Positions 32,421-42,720 are shown, counted from the first letter of the stretch. The stretch: DNA of 64,000 bases from Pelagibacterales bacterium SAG-MED15 (GCA_014654065.1 JACWDM010000002.1:62001-126000); one strand, 5' to 3'. Notes: generated from the sequence alone by a model not told the origin. Program-made: numbers and translations.

Positions 32421-32542
32421 AAAGGTTAATTATAATAATTAGCAACAATTAGTAAATCACTTTATTTAATATTTAAAATATAGATATATTAATCTTTCTT
32501 AAAGCAAGTAACTAAAAATTTTTTTGAAATTTTGATAACTTC

Positions 32543-32571
32543 TTGCAATTAAAAAGATCGCTTATTATAAT
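32543..32571 (+). promoter_or_regulatory. Sigma70-type promoter for tRNA-Gly
   Basis: TTGCAA, 17-bp spacer, TATAAT, 12 bp upstream of tRNA 5' end. Confidence 0.75.
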
Positions 32572-32583
32572 AAATTTATAGAA

Positions 32584-32658
32584 GCGGGCGTAGCTCAGTG
32601 GTAGAGCGTCTCGTTGCCAACGAGAAGGTCGTGGGTTCAAGTCCCATTGCCCGCTCCA
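32584..32658 (+). tRNA. tRNA-Gly(GCC), CCA encoded
   Basis: GCGGGCG/TGCCCGC acceptor, CTCGTTGCCAACGAG anticodon arm, GGTTCAAGTCC T-loop, TCCA end. Confidence 0.97.
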
Positions 32659-32664
32659 AATATT

Positions 32665-33003
32665 ATGGATGATTTAGCAAATAAAAAATGTATTCCTTGT
32701 GAGGGTGGAATTCCCGCATTTGATAAAAGCGAAATACATAAATATTTAAAAAAAGTCGATGGATGGGATGTAAAAGAAGATGAAAAAAATAACTTTTTTT
32801 TAACGAAAGAATTTACGTTTGAAAATTTTATAGACAGCCAATCATTTGTTAACAAAGTTGCACAAATTGCAGAAAATGAGGGCCATCATCCAGATATTGC
32901 TTTTGGATGGGGTTATGCAAAAATCAAAATATTTACACACGCCATCGAAGGTCTCGCAGAAAGTGATTTTATTTTGGCAGCGAAAATTGATCGAATTTGC
33001 TAA
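32665..33003 (+). CDS. 4a-hydroxytetrahydrobiopterin dehydratase
   Basis: KKVDGWDVKEDEK, AENEGHHPDIAFGWGYAKIKIFTHAIEGL; start moved from 32614 (inside tRNA) to ATG 32665. Confidence 0.93.
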   Translation: MDDLANKKCIPCEGGIPAFDKSEIHKYLKKVDGWDVKEDEKNNFFLTKEFTFENFIDSQSFVNKVAQIAENEGHHPDIAFGWGYAKIKIFTHAIEGLAESDFILAAKIDRIC

Positions 33004-34556
33004 TGTCTAAAATGTCGAGTTTTTGAGAATACTAAAACAATACCAGCATCATTGGCATACTTAATAATTTCTTTATCCCGGATCGAACCAGACGGCTGAA
33101 TCACTGCAGTTACTCCAGATTGTACTAAGGTTTCTATTCCATCAACAAAGGGAAAAAAAGCATCTGAGGCCGCTAGAATATCACCTTCAATTTTTGAATT
33201 AAATTTCTTTAACTTGCTGATAGCAATTTTGCAGCTATCTAATCTACTAGGTTGTCCCGAACCAATTCCTACAGTTGATTTATCTTTAGTTAAAACAATT
33301 GCATTTGATTTAACAAATCTACAAATATTAAATGCAAAAATTAAATTTTTTAAGAGTTTAGAATTTGGTTTTAATTTTGAAACTACTTTAAAATTTTTTG
33401 AGGAAAACTTTAAATTATCTGCGGTCTGTAAAAGAAGAGTATTAAAATTACTGTTATAACTTAGAATTTCTTTATTCTTTAACTCACTTGAGTCTATTAT
33501 TCTTAAATTTTTCTTTTTTTTTAAGATTTTTAAAGAATCTTTATCAAAGGCATCTGCAATGATAACCTCGAAAAAAATTTTATCTAACTCATTTGCTAAT
33601 TTTTTGTTAATTTTAAAATTACAACTAACAATACCCCCATAAGCACTTATTGGATCGGATTTAAGTGCTAATTTAAAACTCTCAATTTTATTTGAATTTA
33701 CCGCCACTCCACAAGGATTTGCATGCTTTATAATAACTGTACCTTGATTTTTTGGAAGTGATTTAGATATATTTAAAGCTGCAAAAATGTCATTATAATT
33801 GTTGTAGCTCAATTTTTTCCCATTTAATTGTTTTAATTTTAAATTCTTATTTATATAAATAGACGATTCTTGATGAGGATTTTCTCCATATCTTAAGTTT
33901 TCGAGTAGATTAAATGTAAATAATTTCTTTTTAGGAAAATTATTTTTAAGAATTGTATTAAAATAATTAGAAATTGTTGCATCATACGAACCCGTTGTAG
34001 CAAAAGCTTCGGAAGAGAGTTTTTCTCTTAATGATAGTGTAGTAGAACAACTAAACTTATTTAAATGATCAATCAAGTTATCATATTGTGATATATTTGT
34101 GACAATTGTTACATCCTTATAATTTTTAGCTGCAGCCCTGACCATCGCTGGCCCACCAATATCAATATTTTCAATAATTTTTTCATGGTTAGTTGATTTT
34201 TCTAAAGTTTTCTCAAAAGGATAAAAATTTACAACAACTAAATCAATTTCTTTAAAATCATGTTTTAATGATTCTTTTTTATGAGATCTTTTCATTCTTT
34301 TCATCAAAATCCCAGCATGTATCTTTGGATTTAATGTTTTTACTCTTCCATCTAAAATTTCAGGATATTTAGTATAATTCGATACTTCTATGGATTTATA
34401 TCCTAATTTTTGGATTTCTTTATGAGTTCCACCTGAACTCAGTATTTCAACATTATACTTTTTTAAAGTCTTTAATAAATTTCTTAAATCTTTTTTATCA
34501 TAAACAGATATAAGAGCTCTTTTGATTTTTTTCATATCATCTTTTCTATTTCCCAT
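33000..34556 (-). CDS. purH: Bifunctional AICAR transformylase/IMP cyclohydrolase
   Basis: RALISVYDKKDL, DGRVKTLNPKIHAGIL, KHANPCGVAV; start may be MKKIKRALISVYD. Confidence 0.97.
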   Translation of the reverse strand: MGNRKDDMKKIKRALISVYDKKDLRNLLKTLKKYNVEILSSGGTHKEIQKLGYKSIEVSNYTKYPEILDGRVKTLNPKIHAGILMKRMKRSHKKESLKHDFKEIDLVVVNFYPFEKTLEKSTNHEKIIENIDIGGPAMVRAAAKNYKDVTIVTNISQYDNLIDHLNKFSCSTTLSLREKLSSEAFATTGSYDATISNYFNTILKNNFPKKKLFTFNLLENLRYGENPHQESSIYINKNLKLKQLNGKKLSYNNYNDIFAALNISKSLPKNQGTVIIKHANPCGVAVNSNKIESFKLALKSDPISAYGGIVSCNFKINKKLANELDKIFFEVIIADAFDKDSLKILKKKKNLRIIDSSELKNKEILSYNSNFNTLLLQTADNLKFSSKNFKVVSKLKPNSKLLKNLIFAFNICRFVKSNAIVLTKDKSTVGIGSGQPSRLDSCKIAISKLKKFNSKIEGDILAASDAFFPFVDGIETLVQSGVTAVIQPSGSIRDKEIIKYANDAGIVLVFSKTRHFRH

Positions 34557-36166
34557 TTTATTTCTTGATCTTTGGCTTCTATAATTCCCGAAATAACAAT
34601 ATTTTGATTTTCTAAAAATCTATTTTTTTGTCCAAAAAATAAACCAGTTTCATAATCTATATTATATATATCAGATTTAAATTTCCAGCCTTCATTCCCA
34701 CATTCCATATAAACAGTTTTTTTATCCTGTGTTTTCATCACTTTAGCCTCGGGATCTAGATGGAACCTTATCTCAAAATTCAAATTCCCACTTTTTTTCT
34801 TTTTTATTATCTTATCAACTCCAATAAATTTATGTTGATCGTGGAAATATTCTAATTTTCTAGAATGAATGACTCCATATCTTTTTAAATAACCGTCATG
34901 TTCTGCACTAATCATCCAGTATTTTTTTGTTATATTAACATTTTTATTCATTACTTTTGTTGAACCAATTGTTTGTGAAGTACCATCTATTTTTTTTAAA
35001 AATTGGGTAGATGAACTATTATTTAATACTAATGTACTCTGACAGGCTGTACTTTTACAAATGAGGTTTAATTGATGTTTATAGTTTTGAAAATATCCTG
35101 AGTTTGAAATTATTTTTTTTCCATTACTAATTATTTCAAAAGATAGCGTACCAGCTTGGTAGTTGTCTGAAAATTTCTTTTCAGGGGAGGAGCCTAAGTC
35201 CATAGCAAAAAATAATTTTTTATTATTTAAAAAAACATATTCACCAACTTCATGACTCTCATTTTTAAAATTATAACCCAATCTTTTTAAGTAGTTACTA
35301 AAATCTAAATTATTTGAAATTTGATTACCATTAAACAAATATGATACTTCTGGACTCCGATTAATCAATGAGTATGCTTGTCCAATGTGATAAATTATTT
35401 CGTCTAGATATTCGGGAATATCATTTTGGGATTCTTTTAACCATTCTCTTATTAAAATAAAATATTTTAAGTAAAAATTTAACTGTCTTATATTTCTAGA
35501 TTTTGGGAAACCTTCTTTATTAAAGGTTGAATTGACAATTTTTTTTAAAAGATTTAGACCATATTCAAGAAACTTGGTTTTGTCGTTAAATGATAAGCCC
35601 CCTAAAATTATAGCAGCACAACCAATTATTTTATTGTCTATTTTTTTTGATCTGTCTATTTCGTTAATAAGATGATTAATTTGTTTTTTAATTAAATAAT
35701 CAAATTCATTTTTATAAATTTCATCACTACTCTCATAAGTGATTTTTGAATTTGATATCCAAGAAATAACTCTTTTTGATAAAATATCTGTTTCCCAACT
35801 CTCATGATTATAATTTTTATTTTTTAAAAACCAATTTTGTAAAATTGACTGAACTTCTTTTTTTGATGAGTTTAAATCAAGCGTAAATAACCAAAAAAAA
35901 CTGTGCAATTTTTTAAAATCTTTTTTGTTTATTTTATTATCTGACCAAACATTAGTTAGTGAAAATTCTTTGATATTTTTTTTATTATTTGAGTATTTAA
36001 TAATACTATCAAGTAGACTTGGACTAGGCTTATATTCTAAATAATTAGAATTTATTTTTGAAATTTTTTTATTATAGATCTCTGATTTTAAATAAAACTT
36101 TCTTATTGACGAAAAAATAAAAAAAAAAAATTGATTAATATAAATTAACGAATTTTTTAAAATCAT
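34532..36166 (-). CDS. Heparinase II/III-like family protein
   Basis: FAMDLGSSPEKKFSDNYQAGTLSFEI, SNSGYFQNYKHQLNLICKSTACQSTLVLN; adjacent to purH. Confidence 0.83.
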   Translation of the reverse strand: MILKNSLIYINQFFFFIFSSIRKFYLKSEIYNKKISKINSNYLEYKPSPSLLDSIIKYSNNKKNIKEFSLTNVWSDNKINKKDFKKLHSFFWLFTLDLNSSKKEVQSILQNWFLKNKNYNHESWETDILSKRVISWISNSKITYESSDEIYKNEFDYLIKKQINHLINEIDRSKKIDNKIIGCAAIILGGLSFNDKTKFLEYGLNLLKKIVNSTFNKEGFPKSRNIRQLNFYLKYFILIREWLKESQNDIPEYLDEIIYHIGQAYSLINRSPEVSYLFNGNQISNNLDFSNYLKRLGYNFKNESHEVGEYVFLNNKKLFFAMDLGSSPEKKFSDNYQAGTLSFEIISNGKKIISNSGYFQNYKHQLNLICKSTACQSTLVLNNSSSTQFLKKIDGTSQTIGSTKVMNKNVNITKKYWMISAEHDGYLKRYGVIHSRKLEYFHDQHKFIGVDKIIKKKKSGNLNFEIRFHLDPEAKVMKTQDKKTVYMECGNEGWKFKSDIYNIDYETGLFFGQKNRFLENQNIVISGIIEAKDQEIKWEIEKMI

Positions 36167-36167
36167 A

Positions 36168-36827
36168 TTACTCTGTTCTTAAAGCATCTATATTTTTTTT
36201 AATATCACCGTTATTATCTTTAAAAATTGTAGTTCCCGAAACAAGAATATTAGCCCCAGCATCTTTTACAAGTTTAGAATTACTAAAATTTATACCTCCA
36301 TCAACCTCAATATCAAAATTTAAATTTTGTTTTATTTTTTTATCAGAGAGTTTTTTTATTTTTTTTATAACTTCTGGCATAAATTTTTGACCTCCAAAGC
36401 CTGGATGTACACTCATAATTAAAACAAGATCTACTTTATTTAAATAATCTTCGATTATATCTATGGGTGTTTTGGGGTTTAATGATATGCCAACTTTGAT
36501 TTTATTTTTTTTAATAAGATTTATTGTCTCGTTAATATCTTCCGTTGCTTCCGGATGAAATGTAATAATGTCTGCGCCAGCATCAGCAAAATTCTGGATA
36601 TATTTATGAACTGGGGAAATCATTAAATGAACATCAAATATTAATTTAGTATGATTTCGTAAGGATTTAATTACCGGAGGTCCTATTGTTAAGTTTGGAA
36701 CAAAGTGTCCATCCATAACATCTACATGAATCATGTCTGCTCCAGCAGCCTCGAGTCTTTTTATTTCATTGCTCAATTGACTAAAATCAGCTGATAATAT
36801 TGACGGTGAAATTTTAATTTTTTCCAT
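36168..36827 (-). CDS. rpe: Ribulose-phosphate 3-epimerase
   Basis: KISPSILSADFSQLSNEI, MIHVDVMDGHFVPNLTIGP, VHPGFGGQKF. Confidence 0.98.
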   Translation of the reverse strand: MEKIKISPSILSADFSQLSNEIKRLEAAGADMIHVDVMDGHFVPNLTIGPPVIKSLRNHTKLIFDVHLMISPVHKYIQNFADAGADIITFHPEATEDINETINLIKKNKIKVGISLNPKTPIDIIEDYLNKVDLVLIMSVHPGFGGQKFMPEVIKKIKKLSDKKIKQNLNFDIEVDGGINFSNSKLVKDAGANILVSGTTIFKDNNGDIKKNIDALRTE

Positions 36828-36870
36828 TGATTACTATATTACTAGTATCAATAAAGTTTTTTAATTTGAA

Positions 36871-37221
36871 TTAATTTTTACCAAAAATTTGGTAAATTTG
36901 AATTGCAATTTCGCTTTCCAATGGAAAAGATAGCATACCCATGACAGAATAGCCCAATAGATACGGAAATAGATAAAATCTAAACATATAAAAGAACCAT
37001 GCAACATAGAGTGGAACTAGAGGCCTTATTATGAAAGAAGGAGTTATTACCGAAAATAAATTTATTAAAGGATTGGTCAATTTAACAAAAACTTTCATAA
37101 AGAAAAAGTTTGAGTCTTCTCTCTGAAAGATGTTCATTGCCACTCTGCCAATTAGTGTCCACATAATTACGCCCATCACATAATCGATTAAATATACTAA
37201 AGGATGAAAATTTGCAGACAT
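36871..37221 (-). CDS. Conserved membrane protein of unknown function (YggT-like?)
   Basis: Several hydrophobic segments; complete ORF. Confidence 0.65.
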   Translation of the reverse strand: MSANFHPLVYLIDYVMGVIMWTLIGRVAMNIFQREDSNFFFMKVFVKLTNPLINLFSVITPSFIIRPLVPLYVAWFFYMFRFYLFPYLLGYSVMGMLSFPLESEIAIQIYQIFGKN

Positions 37222-37239
37222 GGTCTTTTTGTTTAAGAG

Positions 37240-37269
37240 TTAAAGGGGCGAAAGTTTTCGCCCCTTTAA
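37240..37269 (-). terminator. Strong hairpin TTAAAGGGGCGAAA-GT-TTTCGCCCCTTTAA downstream of the symporter gene
   Basis: 14-bp perfect stem, 2-bp centre, 10 nt after the symporter stop; GC-rich core in an AT-rich genome. Confidence 0.75.
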
Positions 37270-37278
37270 ATAATTTAT

Positions 37279-39099
37279 TTAGTGTTGTTTACCAAGTACT
37301 GTTTTACCGCTAGGTATACGTACTTCATCAACCATTTTCATTGTAGCTGCGTCTGGTGCTTTAGTCATTAAACTAACCACAACCATAGACACTAAGCTTA
37401 CTAATGATCCAACAATACCGAATGTTAATTGAGTAACACCCCAGAATCCTGCTCCTCCAGTTCGTACCCAAACTAGATACGCTGTTCCTGAAGCTAGACC
37501 TAGAATCATTCCTGCAACCGCACCCTGTGCATTAGCTCTCTTCCACCATACACCAAGTACAAGTGGGAAGAATAATCCTGACATTGCAAAGTCAAAAGCC
37601 CAGATAACCGAACCTAAAATACCTTGAATTTCAAGAGCTGCAATTGTTGCTCCTGCAAAACCAATTATTACAAGTAATACCCTTGCAACAACCAATCTCT
37701 TCGCAGTCTCCGCTTTAGGGTCAATGATCTTGTAGTACAAGTCATGAGATAAAGCATTTGCAATTGCTAAAACTAATCCATCAGCTGTTGACATGGCAGC
37801 AGCCATACCTCCAGCAGCAACTAGTCCTGAAATTACATATGGTAATCCAGCTATTTCTGGTGTTGCTAACACAACGGCTTTACCACCCATGAAAAACTCA
37901 TTTAATTCAAGAGTTCCATTTCCGTTAAAGTCGCTAACAAACATCAAGTTCGCTTGGTTCCAGTTTTGGTACCAGTCTAATGCCTGAACATCAGAAATTG
38001 ATTTACCAATAATTCCAGTCGCTAAGTTTGGATCCATTAATGATAGTTTAGATAACGTAGCTAACATCGGCGCTGAAGAGTAAAGTAAGAAAATAAAGAA
38101 TAATGACCAACCTACTGATCTTCTTGCTGATTTAACACTTGGAGTAGTGAAGTATCTCATCATAACGTGCGGTAATGAAGCTGTTCCAGCCATCATACAA
38201 ATCGCTAATGAAATAAATTTCCAAGGTGTTGTGTTTACTTCCGAGTGAGCTTTAGTTATTCCAGCTAAACCTTTTGGTACTGTAGCTAAATCAGCTGCAG
38301 AGTTTTTAACTGTTCCTAGACCAAACTGTGACTCTAGTTCAGCTATTCTAGCAACTTCGTCTGCCAACATGAAGTGTGGAAATACACCAGCACCCATTTT
38401 ATTACTGATCCAGAATACAGGTAACAAGTAAGCAATAATTAATACTATGTATTGCGCAACCTGTGTCCAAGTAACTGCTCTCATACCACCTAGTAATGAG
38501 CACATTAATATACTTAATAGCCCAACATAAACAGCAATGTTAAACGGAATGTCTAGTGCAACTGATGCAATAGTTCCCGTCGCATTAATTTGAGCTGTTA
38601 CATATGTGAATGAAGCAACTGTTAGTACTAATACCGCACTTAGTCTAGCTGCATTACCACCATATCTAGTACCAATAAAATCTGGTACTGTATAACATCC
38701 AAACTTTCTTAAGTAAGGTGCTAGTAGTGATGCCACAAGAACGTAACCACCAGTCCATCCAACTAAAAGCGCCATGTAACCATAACCTTTGAAGTAAATT
38801 CCCCCAGCCATTGCAACGAATGATGCACCAGACATCCAGTCTGCTGCAGTTGCCATACCGTTGAATACTGTTGGAACTTGTCTTCCAGCTACATAGTAAG
38901 CGTCTACTTGAAGTGTACGTGATAGCCAACCGATTAGTGCGTAGATTAAAACTGTAAAAGCTACGAAAAATATACCAATTAATTTCGCAGACATCCCAGC
39001 TTGTTCAGCTATTGCCATTAAGATTATGAATACAAGGAAACCTCCTGTGTATGTTCCATAAATCTTAGGCAAGTTGTCTATAAATTTACCTTTAAACAT
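37279..39099 (-). CDS. Sodium:solute (acetate-type) symporter, VC_2705-like
   Basis: AYYVAGRQVPTVFNGMATAADWMSGASF; paired with DUF4212 protein; near acs. Confidence 0.88.
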   Translation of the reverse strand: MFKGKFIDNLPKIYGTYTGGFLVFIILMAIAEQAGMSAKLIGIFFVAFTVLIYALIGWLSRTLQVDAYYVAGRQVPTVFNGMATAADWMSGASFVAMAGGIYFKGYGYMALLVGWTGGYVLVASLLAPYLRKFGCYTVPDFIGTRYGGNAARLSAVLVLTVASFTYVTAQINATGTIASVALDIPFNIAVYVGLLSILMCSLLGGMRAVTWTQVAQYIVLIIAYLLPVFWISNKMGAGVFPHFMLADEVARIAELESQFGLGTVKNSAADLATVPKGLAGITKAHSEVNTTPWKFISLAICMMAGTASLPHVMMRYFTTPSVKSARRSVGWSLFFIFLLYSSAPMLATLSKLSLMDPNLATGIIGKSISDVQALDWYQNWNQANLMFVSDFNGNGTLELNEFFMGGKAVVLATPEIAGLPYVISGLVAAGGMAAAMSTADGLVLAIANALSHDLYYKIIDPKAETAKRLVVARVLLVIIGFAGATIAALEIQGILGSVIWAFDFAMSGLFFPLVLGVWWKRANAQGAVAGMILGLASGTAYLVWVRTGGAGFWGVTQLTFGIVGSLVSLVSMVVVSLMTKAPDAATMKMVDEVRIPSGKTVLGKQH

Positions 39100-39362
39100 T
39101 AGTCATCCTCTCTTTCAGTAAATCCGAACTCTTCATCTATCTTCTCTTGTCTTCCCGCAAACCAGAAAATTAGTATTACGAAAATTCCAAGCGACCCCTG
39201 ACATGTCATATAATATGACAATGGATATCCTAGTGGTCTGAAGCTAGATGCTTCCATTTCGGCTCCGAAGAAAAAGATGCCAATTGAGAAAACGAACCAT
39301 ATTGCCAATGTAATAAAAAGCAATCCTCTGGTTTTTTCCCAGTGTTGTTGTTGTTTTGACAT
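39099..39362 (-). CDS. DUF4212-family symporter small subunit
   Basis: HWEKTRGLLFITLAIWFVFSIGIFFFG, PLSYYMTCQGSLGIFVILIFWFA. Confidence 0.92.
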   Translation of the reverse strand: MSKQQQHWEKTRGLLFITLAIWFVFSIGIFFFGAEMEASSFRPLGYPLSYYMTCQGSLGIFVILIFWFAGRQEKIDEEFGFTEREDD

Positions 39363-39479
39363 TTTTTTGCCTCCCTATAGGTTAAAAGATGAAACATTAC
39401 TAAAAATGAAGTAGATTGGAAGACTTAATATGATCAATATAAAGGGCTTTTTAACACATAATACAACCTCAGGTATAAA

Positions 39480-40106
39480 ATGGCTTTAAAATACAAATTC
39501 AATCTGAAAGATATAAGTGTAGAGGATTTCAAAGTTTATTTTCTTGGAATGTTTAAATCAATTTTACCGAAGAAAAAAATTAAAAATCTATCAGATCTTG
39601 AATCTTTTATTCAAAAAAAATCAGCATGGGTTTCTCAAATAACACTTTATAGTTATTTAAAAACCAGAATGGGAACTAAATATGTTTTACATTTTGATAA
39701 TGAAAAGCTTTTATCATCTATAAATAAAGCTAAGTGGAATATATATTCAGTAGCACTTCAAGACTTAACCTTTTTTAGCTTCTCCTATTTAAATGCCATT
39801 TACAATTATGAAGATATAATCAAATCTAAAGATATTTTTCATTCAATATTAGATAACGAAAAAAAAAATGGAATGCCCGAGGAAGTTTATGATAGTGCAA
39901 AAATATCTTTCGATGAGAGGTTTCAAAAAGTTGATTGGAAAAAACATTATAACTCTCTTCCATTCAATGATAGTGCGTTGGCATTATACAAATGGGCTCC
40001 AATAGCTGATGATCTTAAAATACTTGATAGAAAAATTGTTTTAAATTCTATGATTTTAAAGTGGGATAATATTAAAGATGAGTTTACTAAATTAATTAGT
40101 ATCTAA
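39480..40106 (+). CDS. Hypothetical protein between the acetate symporter and acs
   Basis: Complete 208-aa soluble-looking ORF. Confidence 0.75.
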   Translation: MALKYKFNLKDISVEDFKVYFLGMFKSILPKKKIKNLSDLESFIQKKSAWVSQITLYSYLKTRMGTKYVLHFDNEKLLSSINKAKWNIYSVALQDLTFFSFSYLNAIYNYEDIIKSKDIFHSILDNEKKNGMPEEVYDSAKISFDERFQKVDWKKHYNSLPFNDSALALYKWAPIADDLKILDRKIVLNSMILKWDNIKDEFTKLISI

Positions 40107-42133
40107 ATATTTTTTCTGTCGTTTACCAAACTATCAACGACACTTGGATCTGCTAGAGTTGTGGTATCACCAAGCTGTTCATGTTCATTAGCAGCAATTT
40201 TTCTTAAAATTCTTCTCATTATCTTCCCTGATCTTGTTTTAGGCAACCCTGGTGAAAAGTGTATTAAGTCTGGTGTTGCAATTGGTCCAATTTGTTTTCT
40301 CACCCAAAGCTTTAAATCTCTTTCTAATTCACCACTTGGACTCTCCCCTACGTTTAAGGTTACGTAGCAATATAAACCGTTACCTTTAATATCATGTGGA
40401 TATCCAACAACTGCCGCCTCAGCAACTTTTGGATGCGCCACAAAAGCGCTTTCTATTTCTGCAGTTCCTAAATTGTGACCAGATACAATTATTACATCAT
40501 CAACTCTGCCCGTTATCCAATAATATCCATCTTTGTCTCTTTTACATCCATCACCTGTAAAATATTTGCCGTCAAATTGTGAAAAATATGTATCAATAAA
40601 TCTATTGTGATCACCATAAACTGTTCTCATTTGTCCAGGCCATGATTGGGCAATGCAAAGTCTTCCTTTAGCTTCCCCTTTAAGAATATTTCCTTCAGGA
40701 TCGACAATTACTGGTTTGATGCCGTAGAAAGGTTTTGTTGCAGATCCAGGTTTTAAATCAATCGCTCCAGTTTGAGGACTTATCAAAATTCCACCTGTTT
40801 CAGTTTGCCACCAAGTATCTACTATTGGGCATCGTGAGTCTCCAATAGTTTTATAATACCATTGCCATGCCTCAGGATTTATAGGTTCGCCAACAGTTCC
40901 TAATAATTTTAAAGTTTTTCTAGAAGTTTTTTTAACTGGTGCATCACCCTCCCTCATCAAAGCCCTAATAGCTGTAGGTGCTGTATAAAAAATATTTACT
41001 TTATACTTATCAACTATTTGCCACCATCTAGATGTATCAGGATAAGTTGGTACGCCCTCAAACATTATTGTAGTAGCTCCATTTGCTAGTGGACCATAAA
41101 TTATATAACTATGACCTGTTATCCAACCAATATCAGCTGTACACCAATAAATATCTTTAGGTTTGTAATTGAATATATACTGGTGTGTCATAGATGCATA
41201 AACCATATAACCTCCTGTTGTATGTAAAACACCTTTTGGTTTACCAGTTGATCCAGATGTATAAAGAATAAAGAGTGGATCTTCAGCATTCATTTCCTCT
41301 GGCTCACAAGCAGTGGAAGCTTTTTTAATTATATCGTGATACCATACATCTCTACTTTCATCCCAATTAATTCTATTTCCTGTTCTTTTAACAACAATAC
41401 ATTTTTTTACATTTGGGCAATTTAATAAAGCTTCATCTGTTATGGATTTAAGAGGTATCGTTTTGCCACCTCTTAATCCTTCATCAGCAGTAATTATGTA
41501 ATCCGATTTACAATCATTAATTCTTCCAGAGATGCTATCTGGTGAAAAGCCACCAAATATAATTGAATGCACTGCACCTATCCTAGCGCAAGCCAACATT
41601 GTATAGGCAAGCTCTGGTATCATTGTTAAATAAATTGTTACTCTATCACCTTTTTTAATACCTAGCTCTTTTAAAGCATTAGCGGCTTTAGAAACTTCGT
41701 TATGAAGCTGCTTATAAGATATTTTTTTTTGAACTTTTGGATCATCGCCTACCCAGATTATTGCCGTCTTATCTTTATTCTTTTTTAAATGTCTATCTAT
41801 ACAATTTGCTGATGCATTTAAAGTGCCGTCGTAGAACCATTTAATATGTACATCTGTCTTGCTATATTTGACATCTTTAATTTTATTATACGGTTTTATC
41901 CAAGTAATACGTTTTCCTTCTTTTTTCCAAAATTCATCGTTTTGTTTTAAGGAATAGCTATATTTTTTATCGTATTGCTTTTTATTTACTAATGATTTTT
42001 TAATCCAATCAGATTTTGTTTTAAATACAGTTTCTTGTGCATTTTTCAAATTTTTATTTTTTTTTATATTTTTTGATTTACTTTTTCTCCGGATTATTTT
42101 TTTTTTTCTTTTTTTTTTGGTTCTTTTAGTCAT
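40103..42133 (-). CDS. acs: Acetyl-CoA synthetase
   Basis: [78 protein letters not shown]. Confidence 0.97.
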   Translation of the reverse strand: MTKRTKKKRKKKIIRRKSKSKNIKKNKNLKNAQETVFKTKSDWIKKSLVNKKQYDKKYSYSLKQNDEFWKKEGKRITWIKPYNKIKDVKYSKTDVHIKWFYDGTLNASANCIDRHLKKNKDKTAIIWVGDDPKVQKKISYKQLHNEVSKAANALKELGIKKGDRVTIYLTMIPELAYTMLACARIGAVHSIIFGGFSPDSISGRINDCKSDYIITADEGLRGGKTIPLKSITDEALLNCPNVKKCIVVKRTGNRINWDESRDVWYHDIIKKASTACEPEEMNAEDPLFILYTSGSTGKPKGVLHTTGGYMVYASMTHQYIFNYKPKDIYWCTADIGWITGHSYIIYGPLANGATTIMFEGVPTYPDTSRWWQIVDKYKVNIFYTAPTAIRALMREGDAPVKKTSRKTLKLLGTVGEPINPEAWQWYYKTIGDSRCPIVDTWWQTETGGILISPQTGAIDLKPGSATKPFYGIKPVIVDPEGNILKGEAKGRLCIAQSWPGQMRTVYGDHNRFIDTYFSQFDGKYFTGDGCKRDKDGYYWITGRVDDVIIVSGHNLGTAEIESAFVAHPKVAEAAVVGYPHDIKGNGLYCYVTLNVGESPSGELERDLKLWVRKQIGPIATPDLIHFSPGLPKTRSGKIMRRILRKIAANEHEQLGDTTTLADPSVVDSLVNDRKNI

Positions 42134-42563
42134 TTTTATTTTTTTTTATTTTTATTTTACTCATCTTATTTATAATTTTCCAGCTTTTAGTATCAACTGG
42201 CATCACAGATAATCTGCTTTGTTTAATTAGCGCCAAATTTTTGAGATTTTTATTTTTTTTAATACTTTCAAGAGTAACTGGGTTTTTTAAGTAATTTTTA
42301 AAAATTACTTTAACAGCAACAAATTTTTTTAGCTTATCCGTAGGATCTAAAAAAGCTTCTTTTACAACCTCTACAATTCCAACAATTTCTTTACCAATAT
42401 TTGAGTGGTAAAAAAAACAAAGATCATGAACTTTCATGCTTTTTAAATTTTTAGCAGCTTGATAATTCCTAACGCCGTCCCAAATAGAAGTTCCTTTTGG
42501 TGCTTTTTTTTGATTGTGAATAGACCAAACATTTGGTTCTGACTTAAGTAACCAATATTTCAT
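42126..42563 (-). CDS. EVE domain protein
   Basis: [47 protein letters not shown]. Confidence 0.92.
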   Translation of the reverse strand: MKYWLLKSEPNVWSIHNQKKAPKGTSIWDGVRNYQAAKNLKSMKVHDLCFFYHSNIGKEIVGIVEVVKEAFLDPTDKLKKFVAVKVIFKNYLKNPVTLESIKKNKNLKNLALIKQSRLSVMPVDTKSWKIINKMSKIKIKKNKND

Positions 42564-42615
42564 ATTTATTTATTAACAATTTTTTTATAATATTTTAAAT
42601 TGTATAACATATTTT

Positions 42616-42720
42616 TATGGATGAAAAAATTAATTCAATTCTTAAGCTTATTAAAAAAAAAATTTTATTGAAGCTTATAATAACTATTTAAATGAAGTTG
42701 AGGTTAAAAACATTAAATTA
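42616..42720 (+). pseudogene. Frameshifted short ORF remnant with A10 homopolymer
   Basis: ATG frame MDEKINSILKLIKKKILLK...; shifting at A10 gives KKNFIEAYNNYLNEVEVKNIKL*, TPR-like pattern. Confidence 0.4.

Noticed and set aside
32614-32664. Upstream extension of the pterin dehydratase ORF into the tRNA
   Set aside because: MPTRRSWVQVPLPAPNI is a translation of tRNA sequence; real start is ATG 32665
38666-38929. 87-aa same-strand ORF within the symporter gene
   Set aside because: Overlaps a clear transporter in another frame; favoured by its less AT-rich composition
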